From Nostoc sp. JL34 (GTDB lineage: Bacteria > Cyanobacteriota > Cyanobacteriia > Cyanobacteriales > Nostocaceae): 64,000 bases of DNA. The translations under genes and the position numbers were made by a program. Below, piece after piece: positions 43,016 through 52,537 of this stretch. A model generated the notes under the pieces. That model had not been told where the DNA came from, made no database searches, and was given only the letters and a program-made list of their open reading frames with translations. The first letter of the stretch is position 1, and every line of letters begins with the position of its first letter. The stretch is taken from NCBI RefSeq assembly GCF_017114945.1, contig NZ_JABXKQ010000124.1, positions 30,383 through 94,382 on the forward strand. The letters run 5' to 3'.

Positions 43016-43221
43016 CAGCAGGTGGAACTAATTGACTGGCGTTCCTAGCCTCCATTGCGGTGCTGAGTTTAATCGGGACTAGTCAGCGCGTGTGCATTGG
43101 GATTGCTCAAATTCAAAGTGTGGATGGATGATACTGTGTAAAGCGAACTGATAAGCAGCGCCCACCTGAAATGACCGAAAATAAGGGAAGTGCTATTTAG
43201 ACCTTGAGGAGTAAATTTATC

Positions 43222-43713
43222 ATGTCCCATCTGCTAACAGCCTTCCAGCAGCGATTCTTGCAGAGGATCACTTTTGTAATACTCTTAACTTTGATTAGTA
43301 GTTTAATACTTCCTGGGGCTACTTGGGCTGCCTCTTCTAGTTTGGGAGTTGATCGTGGTCATCTGAGTTCTTGTCCAGCTTCAAACAACTGTGTTGTGAG
43401 TCAAAATGCAGACGACAAACACACGATCGACCCGATTGCTTATCATGTAGACCGCAATGCAGCTAGAGAAACCCTACTCAAAGTTCTCACTGTTGTTCCC
43501 CGTACAGAAGTTATAGAACAGACAGATGATTACATCCATGCTCTTTCTAAAAGCCGCATCTTCAAATTTGTTGATGACGTAGAGTTTTATTTACCTCCCA
43601 ATGAGTCAGTAATTCATCTGCGCTCGGCATCTCGCCTGGGAGAGTCCGATCTCGGTGTCAACCGCAGGCGTGTGGAACAAATTCGTTTGGCTCTACGCGA
43701 TTTAAATATTTGA
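43222..43713 (+). CDS. DUF1499-family secreted or lumenal protein
   Basis: 163 residues from ATG 43222, which has GAGGAG ten bases upstream; a TTG at 43204 overlaps that ribosome site and is rejected. A signal peptide is clear (FVILLTLISSLILPGATWAAS). The mature part has the DUF1499 features LSSCPASNNCVVSQ, HTIDPIAY, DDYIHALSKSRIFKFVDDVEFYL and IHLRSASRLGESDLGVNRRRVEQIR. The two Cys in CPASNNC may form a disulfide. Function unknown; some DUF1499 proteins of photosynthetic organisms are lumenal. Confidence 0.88.
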   Translation: MSHLLTAFQQRFLQRITFVILLTLISSLILPGATWAASSSLGVDRGHLSSCPASNNCVVSQNADDKHTIDPIAYHVDRNAARETLLKVLTVVPRTEVIEQTDDYIHALSKSRIFKFVDDVEFYLPPNESVIHLRSASRLGESDLGVNRRRVEQIRLALRDLNI

Positions 43714-43761
43714 TTTTACAGCAGTGAGGAGTGCCAAGGTTAATGATGGATGACAACCAAC

Positions 43762-44166
43762 TTAAACTTGGCTGAACTTACGAGAATAAAGTTCATCAGA
43801 AACTTCTTTGAGTTCTGGTTCAACTACTGTCAGATGTTGCTCCAAAATTGCCAAATTGCGAATATTAGACTTATAAAAAGCATCAAATAAATCACCCACT
43901 AAAGGCACAGTACCAACGACTGTTTCCAAGCCAACATTAAAAATCATTTTGGCTAAGTCTCGATGTGGGATACCAAAACGGGTAGCTAAAAATATGATGT
44001 AAGCTGAAAACGCTGTACTGATTAAATCACCAGCACCTGGAACCAAACCGATAATTGGGTCTATTCCAATGTGAAAACCTATTAGAGGGATACGTATAGA
44101 TGTATCCATCAAGCGGCTGAGTTTGCGGATGCGATTGAGAGTAGCAAGGCGTTTGGCAGCGTCCAT
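43762..44166 (-). CDS. DUF4112 membrane protein
   Basis: 134 residues. A basic helix is followed by IPLIGFHIGIDPIIGLVPGAGDLIS, then a membrane stretch (AYIIFLATRFGIP), and a second Gly/Pro motif ETVVGTVPLVGDLFDAFYKSNIRN. The pair of GxVPxxGD motifs is the mark of DUF4112. Function unknown. Convergent with the DUF1499 gene. Not in an evident operon. Confidence 0.88.
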   Translation of the reverse strand: MDAAKRLATLNRIRKLSRLMDTSIRIPLIGFHIGIDPIIGLVPGAGDLISTAFSAYIIFLATRFGIPHRDLAKMIFNVGLETVVGTVPLVGDLFDAFYKSNIRNLAILEQHLTVVEPELKEVSDELYSRKFSQV

Positions 44167-44308
44167 AATTTACGATATTTGCACTACTTTTAAATTGCAC
44201 TATTTTTAGTTATTCGTCTTGTACCGTTAGAAATAACTATGAATAACTTAGAGCTTTTCTTAGTGCTATTCAATTCAGATAGTCCAAAAAAAGGGGCTTT
44301 AGAAGTTC

Positions 44309-44326
44309 CCCCCAATTGATTGGGGG
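44309..44326. repeat. CCCCCAAT/ATTGGGGG hairpin between the RTX and DUF4112 genes
   Basis: An 18-bp palindrome (CCCCCAATTGATTGGGGG, 8 pairs around TG) lies 76 bp past the RTX stop. It is a frequent Nostoc intergenic repeat and may help end the RTX transcript. The region 44167-44401 has no gene. Confidence 0.55.
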
Positions 44327-44401
44327 CTAGGGGGATCTAGGCTCTAGTGCGTAAGTCTTATTCTTGTCCTCTGCGGCTAAATGATGGAACTCTAATAACG
44401 A

Positions 44402-47320
44402 TTAAACAACCACAAAATTGTTGTTCGTGAGTGACAACCCAGGAGATAATCCTGCAAATTGTACCTGAGTAAATGCGCCTGCACTACCATCTAGGTCAAA
44501 GAACAATGCACCTGTAGTGGAGTTATAAATAAATCGCTGGGTGCTAGTGGTTGCAGATTCTCCAAGTGTAAACTGACTTGTCTTAAGTACACCTGCTGAT
44601 AAACCGCCACTAAAACTCGCAGTCCCCACCTGAATTAGTTCATTAGTGGCATCGAAGTCACGTATCAGATTAAGACCTTCATTGAAGAAAGTATCGAAAA
44701 CAAAGGTATCAGTACCACCTTCCCCATAGAGACTATCATTACCATAGCCACCTATGAGGGTATCATCACCATTGCCACCTTTCAGGGTATTATTATTTGA
44801 GGCAGAAGAGGCTATCAGGAAGTCATTACCATCGCCCCCATTTAATAGATTATTGCCTGTAAAAGTGCCAATATTCAATGTATCGTTACCAACACCACCG
44901 TTGAGGATGTTCTCACCAGAGGTGTTAGTAGCAGAGAGGAAATCATTACCATCACCCCCATCTAATAGATTATCGTCTGCTGAACCGTAAACATTCAATG
45001 TATCGTTACCAGCACCACCGTTGAGGGTGTTATCGCCAGATACGCCATTTTCAACAAAATTTCCGTATTCGTCGTAAATGTAACTCAAGACCTGTAAAGA
45101 ATCATTGCCATTGCCTCCATTGAGGAGGTGATCCCCTGTTGAAAGACTAATATCCAAGAAGTCTTCACCAGCGCCGCCATCTATTGTATCGTTACCATTG
45201 CCTGAGCGGAGCGTATCATTACCATTGCTTCCCACAAGATAATCATCGTAGTCTGTACCTATGATATTTAATTGTTCGATATTCTTGTAGTTAAACACTT
45301 TTGTGTCCGCCGTCGTAGAAATTATTGCAATGTTAGTAGTAGGATTGAAAGTCGAAGTAATTCCCGTAGTAGCACTGCTATAACTGAAAGACAAGGTGTC
45401 GTTACCTGTTCCCCCGTCTACTGTTTGAGTCACTAACGTAGATAGGGAGTAGAAATTTAAAGAATCATCGCCATTCCCTCCATTGAGGGTGTTATTGCCA
45501 GTGCCACCATTGAGAGTATCATTGCCATCGCCACCGTTGAGAATATTATTGCCATCGCCACCCCTCAAAATGTCATTGCCACTTAAGCCTTCAATAATGT
45601 CATCACCCCCTTGACCATTGATCACATCATTTGAATTGTCAAATCCAGTAACATTGTTGGATAGGTCGTTTAGGAAGGTGACTGTGTTTTTTTTAAAGAC
45701 AGTGCTTTGGGTGGAGTTAGCATCAAAGACATCAAAGCTGTCGGTGAGGGTAGTTTGCCCATAAAACAGAATATTGCCCAAATCTACGGTAGCTCCAGTA
45801 GATTTGGTGAGGTTTTCCAGGTTTTCCAGGGCAAAGTTTTCCAGGATAAATCTGGTATTATCATACCCTTGAAAGCTGATTTCCAAACTTGTGCCATTCT
45901 GGGTGAGAAGCAAATTGTCGGCAGTGAAGGCACGAGAGTCCTGGAATATCAGAGTATCCACTTCGGCTATGACTGCTGCTGTGGGGTTTGTTCCTTTACC
46001 TACTCCAGTAAAATCGGCGATCGTATGAGTGCCAGTATTAATCCTGTCGTTGCTTAAGCCTTTGTAAACAAATTTATCCTTACCACCGCCGCCCGTGAGG
46101 CTATCCTTACCATCGCCGCCTGTAAGGCTATCATCGCCATTACCACCGTTGAGGGTATTATTACCAGTGGCACCAGAGGCTGTTAGAGTATCATTGCCAT
46201 CGCCCCCAGAGAGGAGGTTATTGCCAGATGAGCGAGAGTCGTAGCCGGAGTCATAATATTGGTAAAGAAAACCAGAGATGGAGAGAAAATCATTGCCATC
46301 ACCTCCAAAAAGCAGGTTATCGCCTGATGAACCACTAGCATTTAAAGTATCATTACCAGCATCACCGTTGAGGGTGTTATCGCCATCTGAGCGAGAGTTG
46401 GACGATGTGTACTGCTCACTGCTTACACTCCCAGAGATGGAGAGAGAATCATTGCCATCGCCCCCATCTAAGAGGTTATCGCCGAATGAACCACTAGCAT
46501 TTAAAGTATCATCACCAGCACCACCGTTGAGCGTATTATTGCCGAAAGAGCGATCATCGACTTCTCCGTAGTAGGCGTTGTACTCGTCGCTGCCAGAGGC
46601 TGTCAGAGAATCATTGCCATCGCCACCATTAAGCAGATTATTGCCTGAGGGGGAGTCAGCATCCAAAAAGTCGTCACCAACACCACCGTTAAGGGTATTA
46701 TTGCCCGCACCACCCTTCAAAATGTCATTGCCACTTAAGCCTTCAATAATGTCATTACCCCCTTGACCATTGATCACATCATTTGAATTGTCAAATCCAC
46801 TAACATTGTTGGATAGGTCGTTTAGGAAAGTGACTGTGTTTTTTTTAAAGACAGTGCTTTGAGTGGAGTTAGCATTGAAGACATCAAAGCTGTCGGTGAT
46901 GGTAGTTTGCCCATAAAACAGAATATTGCCTAAATCTACAGTGGCTCCAGTGGATTTGGTGAGGTTTTCCAGGTTTTCCAGGGCAAAGTTTTCCAAGATG
47001 ATTGTGCGAAAAATAAACCCTTGAAAGTTGATTTCCAGATTATTGCCATTCTGGGTGAGGATCAAGTTTTGGGCAGTGAAGTCATTATTGTTCTGGAAAT
47101 TTAGGGTGTCCACTTCAGCAATGACTGCTGCTGTGGGGTTTTTTCCTTCACCTACCCCACCGAAATCAGTGATTACGCTGGTATAGGAACCTACATCATT
47201 CCTGTAAACAAATATATCCTTGTCACCGCCACCAGTTACGGTGGTTATGGTGTCGAAAAAATCCTGCTCGGAAAATCCCTGTAGGGTATCGTTACCGTTG
47301 GTTCCAATGATAATTGCCAT
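44402..47320 (-). CDS. RTX-type calcium-binding repeat protein, probable type I secretion substrate
   Basis: 972 residues made largely of GGxGNDxLxG nonapeptides that form calcium beta-rolls, flanked by two related modules of about 150 residues (near 35-195 and about 425-585). Each module has DxFVY, NPTAAVIAEVDTL, ENFALENLENLTKSTGATVDLGNILFYG and VFKKNTVTFLNDLSNNV. The C-terminus (LIRDFDATNELIQVG and FIYNSTTGALFFDLDGSAG) is the usual uncleaved type I secretion signal region. No enzymatic domain is seen, so a structural or adhesive surface role is likely. The secretion apparatus is not in the window. Confidence 0.87.
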   Translation of the reverse strand: MAIIIGTNGNDTLQGFSEQDFFDTITTVTGGGDKDIFVYRNDVGSYTSVITDFGGVGEGKNPTAAVIAEVDTLNFQNNNDFTAQNLILTQNGNNLEINFQGFIFRTIILENFALENLENLTKSTGATVDLGNILFYGQTTITDSFDVFNANSTQSTVFKKNTVTFLNDLSNNVSGFDNSNDVINGQGGNDIIEGLSGNDILKGGAGNNTLNGGVGDDFLDADSPSGNNLLNGGDGNDSLTASGSDEYNAYYGEVDDRSFGNNTLNGGAGDDTLNASGSFGDNLLDGGDGNDSLSISGSVSSEQYTSSNSRSDGDNTLNGDAGNDTLNASGSSGDNLLFGGDGNDFLSISGFLYQYYDSGYDSRSSGNNLLSGGDGNDTLTASGATGNNTLNGGNGDDSLTGGDGKDSLTGGGGKDKFVYKGLSNDRINTGTHTIADFTGVGKGTNPTAAVIAEVDTLIFQDSRAFTADNLLLTQNGTSLEISFQGYDNTRFILENFALENLENLTKSTGATVDLGNILFYGQTTLTDSFDVFDANSTQSTVFKKNTVTFLNDLSNNVTGFDNSNDVINGQGGDDIIEGLSGNDILRGGDGNNILNGGDGNDTLNGGTGNNTLNGGNGDDSLNFYSLSTLVTQTVDGGTGNDTLSFSYSSATTGITSTFNPTTNIAIISTTADTKVFNYKNIEQLNIIGTDYDDYLVGSNGNDTLRSGNGNDTIDGGAGEDFLDISLSTGDHLLNGGNGNDSLQVLSYIYDEYGNFVENGVSGDNTLNGGAGNDTLNVYGSADDNLLDGGDGNDFLSATNTSGENILNGGVGNDTLNIGTFTGNNLLNGGDGNDFLIASSASNNNTLKGGNGDDTLIGGYGNDSLYGEGGTDTFVFDTFFNEGLNLIRDFDATNELIQVGTASFSGGLSAGVLKTSQFTLGESATTSTQRFIYNSTTGALFFDLDGSAGAFTQVQFAGLSPGLSLTNNNFVVV

Positions 47321-48199
47321 AAGTTTTTTCTACTTGAATCGATTTTTGGAGTAACTTTAGTTGTCAATAATCGAGTTAGGACTGTTTTTTAGCACAAATA
47401 ATATGCCAAAAGTTGAAATTTTCGGCATATTATATTATTCACTCTTTAGATAGACTCGCCAATTGTTCATTAAAGATTTCCCCTTTAATTCGCTTGGACA
47501 CATTACTTATTCCAATATTGAGGACTATCTAAGTCTTAGAGGTTCTTTGAAAAGTTGTAAAGTATACTCAAAATCCCGCTTCCATCGCTCTCCCCGAAAG
47601 GTCGATCGGCTTTAAAACCCCCATTCCGTACAAGAGAATGGGGGCTGGGGGGTTAGGTTTTCGAGGCTTAGATGTTACCAAAAAAACTTTTCAAACATCC
47701 TCTTAAGGACTGTACAAAAATTAGTTGATTTGTCAATGCATAAGTCTTACTAATTTCAAAATAGAGAACACTTGAGACAGACAGCATAAAACAAGAAATC
47801 TTTATGCATTCGTTGTTGGCGTAGCTTGCCGCCGTAGGCATCGCCCTTAAATTTCTATCTGTAAAATAGGAAACATTAAAATAACCCGACAATAACTTAA
47901 TATCGAATATTTACTTAGATGTCTATCTTTTCAAAAAATCTTTGCATCCTCTTCATATTTGTAACCGTTCAAGGGGGGGGTAAGAGAGCGATGCACCCTT
48001 TGCGATGGCGTACCCGCCCCCTAATCGCATACAATAGAGCTATTCGACCATAAAGCCAGTAAAGCTCTAAGTTCGGCAAGCTTTTACTTTAACTAACAAG
48101 TAGCCAAGTGATGATTCACAATTGTGGTCATTTTATGGTCAAGGCCACAGCATTACAAATGCCCTCAACGCAGTGACAATATCAAACAAGATCGCGATT
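47321..48199. other. Intergenic region with Nostoc repeats
   Basis: 879 bases without a gene. Contains a GGGGG/CCCCC hairpin around 47621-47648 (CCCCCATTC with GAATGGGGG), a copy of the GGCGTAGC-GCCGTAGGCATCGC repeat at 47818-47846, and further low-complexity G/C runs near 47973. Upstream of the RTX gene it should carry that promoter. Confidence 0.5.
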
Positions 48200-48685
48200 T
48201 TAGTCTACATAATCCGTTGGTATTTGCGAATCAACAGTGTTATTTGAAACTATTGGGCGGCTACCATCTATCTCTAGAGTATCCTGAACTGGAAAATTAC
48301 TCTTAGCGATCGGACGTTGACCGTCTATATCAAGAATTTCCTCAACCTCTAAATCACTAGGATCAATTGGACGTTTACTCTCTACAGTTAGCATGTCATT
48401 TTCTGGAAAAGCGCTCTTAGCAATTGGGCGTTGACCATCTATATTAATTGTTTTATCAGAATGATTTGCATCCTTCACAATTGGGCGTTGACCATCTACA
48501 TTAATTGTTTCCTTAATTTGAATGTTACTCGGATCAACTGGGCGTTGACCATCTATATTAATTGTTTTGTTTATCTGTCTCAGTTCGTTAGATGATGAAG
48601 ACATATCAGTTTCGGTCTCTACTGTCTGCTGCTCAGAATTATTTTTTTTACTATCAGCTTTGTTCGGGTTATCCATGTTTTTCAT
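48200..48685 (-). CDS. Protein of six exact 19-residue IDGQRPI repeats, unknown function
   Basis: 161 residues. The first 40 are hydrophilic (Lys, Asn, Ser, Gln, Glu) and look disordered, with no signal peptide. Residues 41-154 are six units of exactly 19 residues, each of the pattern hydrophobic-x-hydrophobic-(D/E)-(G/S)-(Q/K/S)-R-P-(I/V). The first is TINIDGQRPVDPSNIQIKE, the fourth is the most divergent (LTVESKRPIDPSD). Arg-Pro is invariant. The tail IPTDYVD ends the protein. No cysteine. The even period suggests a solenoid or a linear array of short motifs. The gene stands alone between the RTX gene and the RND operon. I recall similar RPI-repeat proteins in other cyanobacteria but cannot verify this. 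Function unknown. Confidence 0.8.
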   Translation of the reverse strand: MKNMDNPNKADSKKNNSEQQTVETETDMSSSSNELRQINKTINIDGQRPVDPSNIQIKETINVDGQRPIVKDANHSDKTINIDGQRPIAKSAFPENDMLTVESKRPIDPSDLEVEEILDIDGQRPIAKSNFPVQDTLEIDGSRPIVSNNTVDSQIPTDYVD

Positions 48686-49034
48686 TGTTTTTCTAAGATT
48701 ATTTATCTGCTAACAACATGACCTTAAGAGTTATTTTTCTGTAAGAAAAAGAAACTGGGGATTAGATAAAGATCGGAAAAATTATGATTGATCTAATAAT
48801 TTGTTCATTTAGTACGATACTGAAGTAGAATCAAAAAATCTTCTACCACAGCACAGAATGCATCTATGACTTGAGAGGGATTTGTCGTTTCTCAAGAAAC
48901 ACATAAATTTTCAGCCGTTTTTGAAAAGAAGCGGCTAAAAAGTTGGGAATAAAGTTATTTAAATGATGGCAAGTACCTTGTAACGACAAGCGCAACGGAA
49001 GAGTACCTTATATCATGTTCGGGTAAAGACTTAT

Positions 49035-49130
49035 CATTTAGACCGCAGGGGTGCAGGGAGCAGGGAGAAAGAGGTTTTCCTGATTTTTGCACGGATGCGG
49101 TAATCATAAGTAATTAATCGGACTTGATAT
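49035..49130 (+). repeat. Dispersed repeat (copy 1) with GCAGGGAGCAGGG core
   Basis: GCAGGGAGCAGGGAGAAAGAG, TTTCCTG, TTTTTGCAC, GATGCGG and CGGACTTGATAT occur in the same order in the reverse complement of 63905-64000. The two copies share most positions across about 90 bp. Confidence 0.65.
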
Positions 49131-49133
49131 TAT

Positions 49134-49280
49134 ATCTTGCACCAGGCGACTAGAAGTCGCGGCTACACGAGACTTCTAGTCGCCTCCGCAGGTTGAAAAG
49201 CCTTGATTTTGCGTTAGTTTGCGTAGGCGGACTTTGTTTGTATAGCCGCGATTTCTAATCGCTAGGGCTAGGTGCAAGAT
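49134..49280. mobile_element. MITE-like 147-bp element
   Basis: Ends with ATCTTGCACC (49134-49143) and GGTGCAAGAT (49271-49280), a perfect 10-bp inverted pair. Inside, GGCGACTAGAAGTC (49145-49158) pairs perfectly with GACTTCTAGTCGCC (49171-49184). The right end contains AGCCGCGATTTCTAATCGC, a degenerate inverted copy of the left AGAAGTCGCGGCT segment. No coding capacity and no evident target duplication. Confidence 0.65.
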
Positions 49281-49335
49281 GTGACGTACTGTTAAGTAGT
49301 ATGAGTTTCATCTTAAGAAGTCTGCCATTCTCTTG

Positions 49336-52300
49336 CTAAGTTTTGAAGAAAAAGCGGTAAAACTTAGGTTGGCCAAGCTTTTTCCGCCATGTCTCCATGT
49401 AAATATAAAATACTGGAGTCAGATAGAGAGTCAATATTTGAGAGAACAGCAATCCCCCAACGATCGCAATCCCCAGAGGACGACGCGCTTCTGAACCTAC
49501 TCCTGTCCCCAGAGCAATGGGGAGTGTGCCAATTAAAGCTGCCATCGTCGTCATCATAATTGGACGGAAACGAGTCAAGCAAGCGGCATAGATGGCATCA
49601 AAGGAATTTTTTCCTTCCTTTCGCTGCGCTTCAATGGCAAAATCTACCAGCATAATGCCATTTTTCTTGACGATACCCACTAGCAGGATTATGCCGATGA
49701 AAGAGTAAAGATTTAAATCAACCTGGAAAATCAGCAGCGTCAATAATGCGCCAAAACCCGCCGAAGGTAGACCAGAAAGAATGGTGATTGGGTGAATGAA
49801 ATCCTCATAGAGGATACCGAGAATTAGATAGATGACTAAAATAGACACCAACAACAGCACGCCTAAATCGTTGAAGGACTGCTGAAAAGTTTGGGCTGAA
49901 CCCTGAAAGCTGGGGGTAATTGTTGAGGGTAGCACCTCACTGGCTGCTTGCTTGATGGCATCGGTAGCCTGACTTAGAGATGTTCCTGGGAGTGTGTCGA
50001 AAGAGATAGTTGCAGAGGGGAGTTGAGCAACGTGAGTCACAGTCAGGGGGCCGACATTTTGGGTAATATTAGCGATCGCACTCAAAGGAACCAGTTTTCC
50101 AGTACTCGATTGCACATATAGCATCGATAAGGCGCTGGGATCTCGCTGAAATTCTGGTTTCACTTCTAAGATTACATAGAATTGGTCATTTGGGGTATAG
50201 ATAGTTGACACTTGACTGGAACCATAAGCCGCGCTAAGGGTTTGTTCAACTTGTTGGGCAGTAATCCCCAGGGTTGCGGCTTTGTTGTGGTTAAATTGGA
50301 CTTGGATTTGGGGAGTGCTGAGTTGTAAATCGCTGTCAACGTCCCGCAGTCCTGGTAAAGTTTTGACTTTATCTACAAGTTTAGGAACGTATTGGCGCAA
50401 GTCTTGCAGATTTAAACTCTGCAACGTGAACTGATAAGTAGAATTGGTTTGTTGTCCACCGATGGGAATAGCTGGCGGAGAACGGAGGAATGTCTTAACC
50501 CCAACTACACGTCTCAGCTTGGGGGTTAACTCTTGAATGATTTGGTCAGCACTGAGTTGACGTTGAGAACGTGGCTTGAGCCGAATCGTAATTCGCCCAG
50601 AGTTGACTGATGCATTAGGGCCACTTGCACCCACAATCGAGTCAACTGCTTCAATGTTGGGGTCTTTACGAATGATGTCAACTACCTTTTGTTGGTGAAG
50701 CCGCATATCATCAAAAGAAATATCTTGCGCTCCTTTGGTGTTCGCCATCAGTTGTCCGGTGTCTTCTGTAGGAATAAATCCTTTGGGAACGATGACGAAC
50801 AGATAGACGGTCATTACCAGCAGAATGCCAGAACCAATAAGCGTCATCAGGCGGTATTTTAAAATCGGCTTGAGCGTCCAATCATATCCCCGCAGTAGTA
50901 AATCAAATCCCCCTTCTAAGACTCGATACAGCAGATTTGGTCTTTGCTGATGGGATGAACTTAAGAAACGACTACACAACATGGGAGTGAGACTGAGGGA
51001 AACAAAACCCGAAACCAAAATTGCCACAGCGATCGTCACGGCAAATTCATGAAATAATTTACCGATTATTCCGCTCATAAACATGATCGGGATGAACACT
51101 GCCACCAGGGAAAGGGTCATCGACAAAATGGTGAAGCTGATTTCCTTTGATCCCTTCAATGCCGCATCTAGGGGAGATTCGCCCATTTCCCGATAACGGA
51201 CGATATTTTCCAACACCACGATCGCATCATCCACGACAAAGCCCACGGAGAGGGTCAACGCCATGAGTGAAAGGTTGTCTAGGGAGAAGCCCGATAGATA
51301 CATCACCGCAAAAGTGCCAATGATCGCTACAGGTAGCGCCAAACTGGGAATTAGCGTCGCCGTGATATCACGTAAAAATAAGAAAATCACCAAGATAACT
51401 AGACAAACCGAGAGAACCAAGGTAAATTTCACATCATTGACAGAGGCTCGGATGGTTTGGGAGCGATCGTACATAATCCCCATCTCAATCGATTTGGGAA
51501 CTTGTTCGCGGAGTGTAGGTAAAAGTTCCTGGATGGCATCAACAATATTTACAGTATTAGCACCCGGTTGCGGCTGTACAGCGAGAACAACGGAATGGCG
51601 GTTTGTCACCTTGCGATCACTATACAAATTTGAGACTTTGACGTTTTGTTCGCTGTCAATTACTTGCCCCAAATCCTGAAGCCGCACGGGCGCACCATTT
51701 TTGTAAGTTACAATCAGCTGGCGATAACTGGCAGCATCGGTGAGTTGACCGTTAGCCTGAATCGTATAGGTTTTGTAAGTGTTAGAAAGACTACCTGTTG
51801 GTAAGTTGACATTTCCCTGTTGAATTGCAGTTTTTACCTGACTTAGACCAATTCCCCGCGATGCCAACTCTCGCGGGTCAAGCTGGACGCGGACTGCATA
51901 TTGCTGTTGACCAAAAACCTGTACCTGAGCAACACCATTAATCATCGAGATGGGCTGACCAACCGTTACCTCTGCGTATTCATCTACTGTCGAGATTGGC
52001 TGTGTCTCAGAATACATATAGAGGAAGAGAATCGGTGAGACAGATGGGTTGACTTTGCGGTAGGTGGGCGGATGAGGCATTCCGGCGGGCAGTTGTCCGG
52101 CTGCGGCTGAAATGGCTGCCTGTACATCTTTGGCGGCATCTTCCACTCTGCGGCTAAAGTCAAATTGTAGGGAGATGTTGGTGCTGCCAGTTGAACTGGT
52201 GGAATTGAATGAATTGAGTCCGGCAATTTCGGTAAACTGTCTTTCTAGGGGTGCGGCGACCGAAGATGACATTGTTTCTGGGGTGGCACCAGGGAGACTA

Positions 52301-52446
52301 GCAGAGACAGAAATAAAAGGATATTCAACGTTAGGCAGCGCACTGATGGGTAACAATAGATAACTCATGAGACCGAAGATAAGGATACCCATCATTACCA
52401 AAGTGGTCATGACCGGACGACGAATGAAGAGTTCTGAAAGGTTCAT
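49336..52446 (-). CDS. RND-family efflux pump (HAE-1/MdtC-like), second pump of the operon
   Basis: 1036 residues, the size of AcrB/MdtB proteins, with 12 membrane segments and two large periplasmic loops. The N-terminus (NLSELFIRRPVMTTLVMMGI) is typical. The proton-relay Asp pair is in LSVGFVVDDAIVVLENIVR, and GIVKKNGIMLVDFAIEAQR and SGLPSAGFGALLTL mark the second half. About two-thirds of positions look the same as in the other RND gene, so the pair probably arose by duplication. A GGGAG sequence about 10 bp from the ATG is the likely ribosome site. Works with the membrane-fusion protein and an outer-membrane channel encoded elsewhere. Substrate unknown. Confidence 0.93.
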   Translation of the reverse strand: MNLSELFIRRPVMTTLVMMGILIFGLMSYLLLPISALPNVEYPFISVSASLPGATPETMSSSVAAPLERQFTEIAGLNSFNSTSSTGSTNISLQFDFSRRVEDAAKDVQAAISAAAGQLPAGMPHPPTYRKVNPSVSPILFLYMYSETQPISTVDEYAEVTVGQPISMINGVAQVQVFGQQQYAVRVQLDPRELASRGIGLSQVKTAIQQGNVNLPTGSLSNTYKTYTIQANGQLTDAASYRQLIVTYKNGAPVRLQDLGQVIDSEQNVKVSNLYSDRKVTNRHSVVLAVQPQPGANTVNIVDAIQELLPTLREQVPKSIEMGIMYDRSQTIRASVNDVKFTLVLSVCLVILVIFLFLRDITATLIPSLALPVAIIGTFAVMYLSGFSLDNLSLMALTLSVGFVVDDAIVVLENIVRYREMGESPLDAALKGSKEISFTILSMTLSLVAVFIPIMFMSGIIGKLFHEFAVTIAVAILVSGFVSLSLTPMLCSRFLSSSHQQRPNLLYRVLEGGFDLLLRGYDWTLKPILKYRLMTLIGSGILLVMTVYLFVIVPKGFIPTEDTGQLMANTKGAQDISFDDMRLHQQKVVDIIRKDPNIEAVDSIVGASGPNASVNSGRITIRLKPRSQRQLSADQIIQELTPKLRRVVGVKTFLRSPPAIPIGGQQTNSTYQFTLQSLNLQDLRQYVPKLVDKVKTLPGLRDVDSDLQLSTPQIQVQFNHNKAATLGITAQQVEQTLSAAYGSSQVSTIYTPNDQFYVILEVKPEFQRDPSALSMLYVQSSTGKLVPLSAIANITQNVGPLTVTHVAQLPSATISFDTLPGTSLSQATDAIKQAASEVLPSTITPSFQGSAQTFQQSFNDLGVLLLVSILVIYLILGILYEDFIHPITILSGLPSAGFGALLTLLIFQVDLNLYSFIGIILLVGIVKKNGIMLVDFAIEAQRKEGKNSFDAIYAACLTRFRPIMMTTMAALIGTLPIALGTGVGSEARRPLGIAIVGGLLFSQILTLYLTPVFYIYMETWRKKLGQPKFYRFFFKT

Positions 52447-52537
52447 GAGTTGTGTTCTCCCAGAAATGTGGTAGCGATGCGATCGCTAAATATAATTTCA
52501 ACGTGAATTTGATAAACCTGTAATAGGTGCAATAACT

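Larger units (their letters stand above)
48686..49335. other. Intergenic region with two repeat elements
   Basis: Upstream part is AT-rich with nothing recognised. A 49035-49130 block is homologous to the complement of 63905-64000, and 49134-49280 is a MITE-like element. No gene. Confidence 0.6.

Noticed and set aside
44754-46766. Plus-strand Pro/Ser/Leu-rich reading frames antisense to the RTX gene
   Set aside because: They are the complement of GGxGxD codon repeats and have no start context or family; such frames arise automatically opposite RTX arrays.
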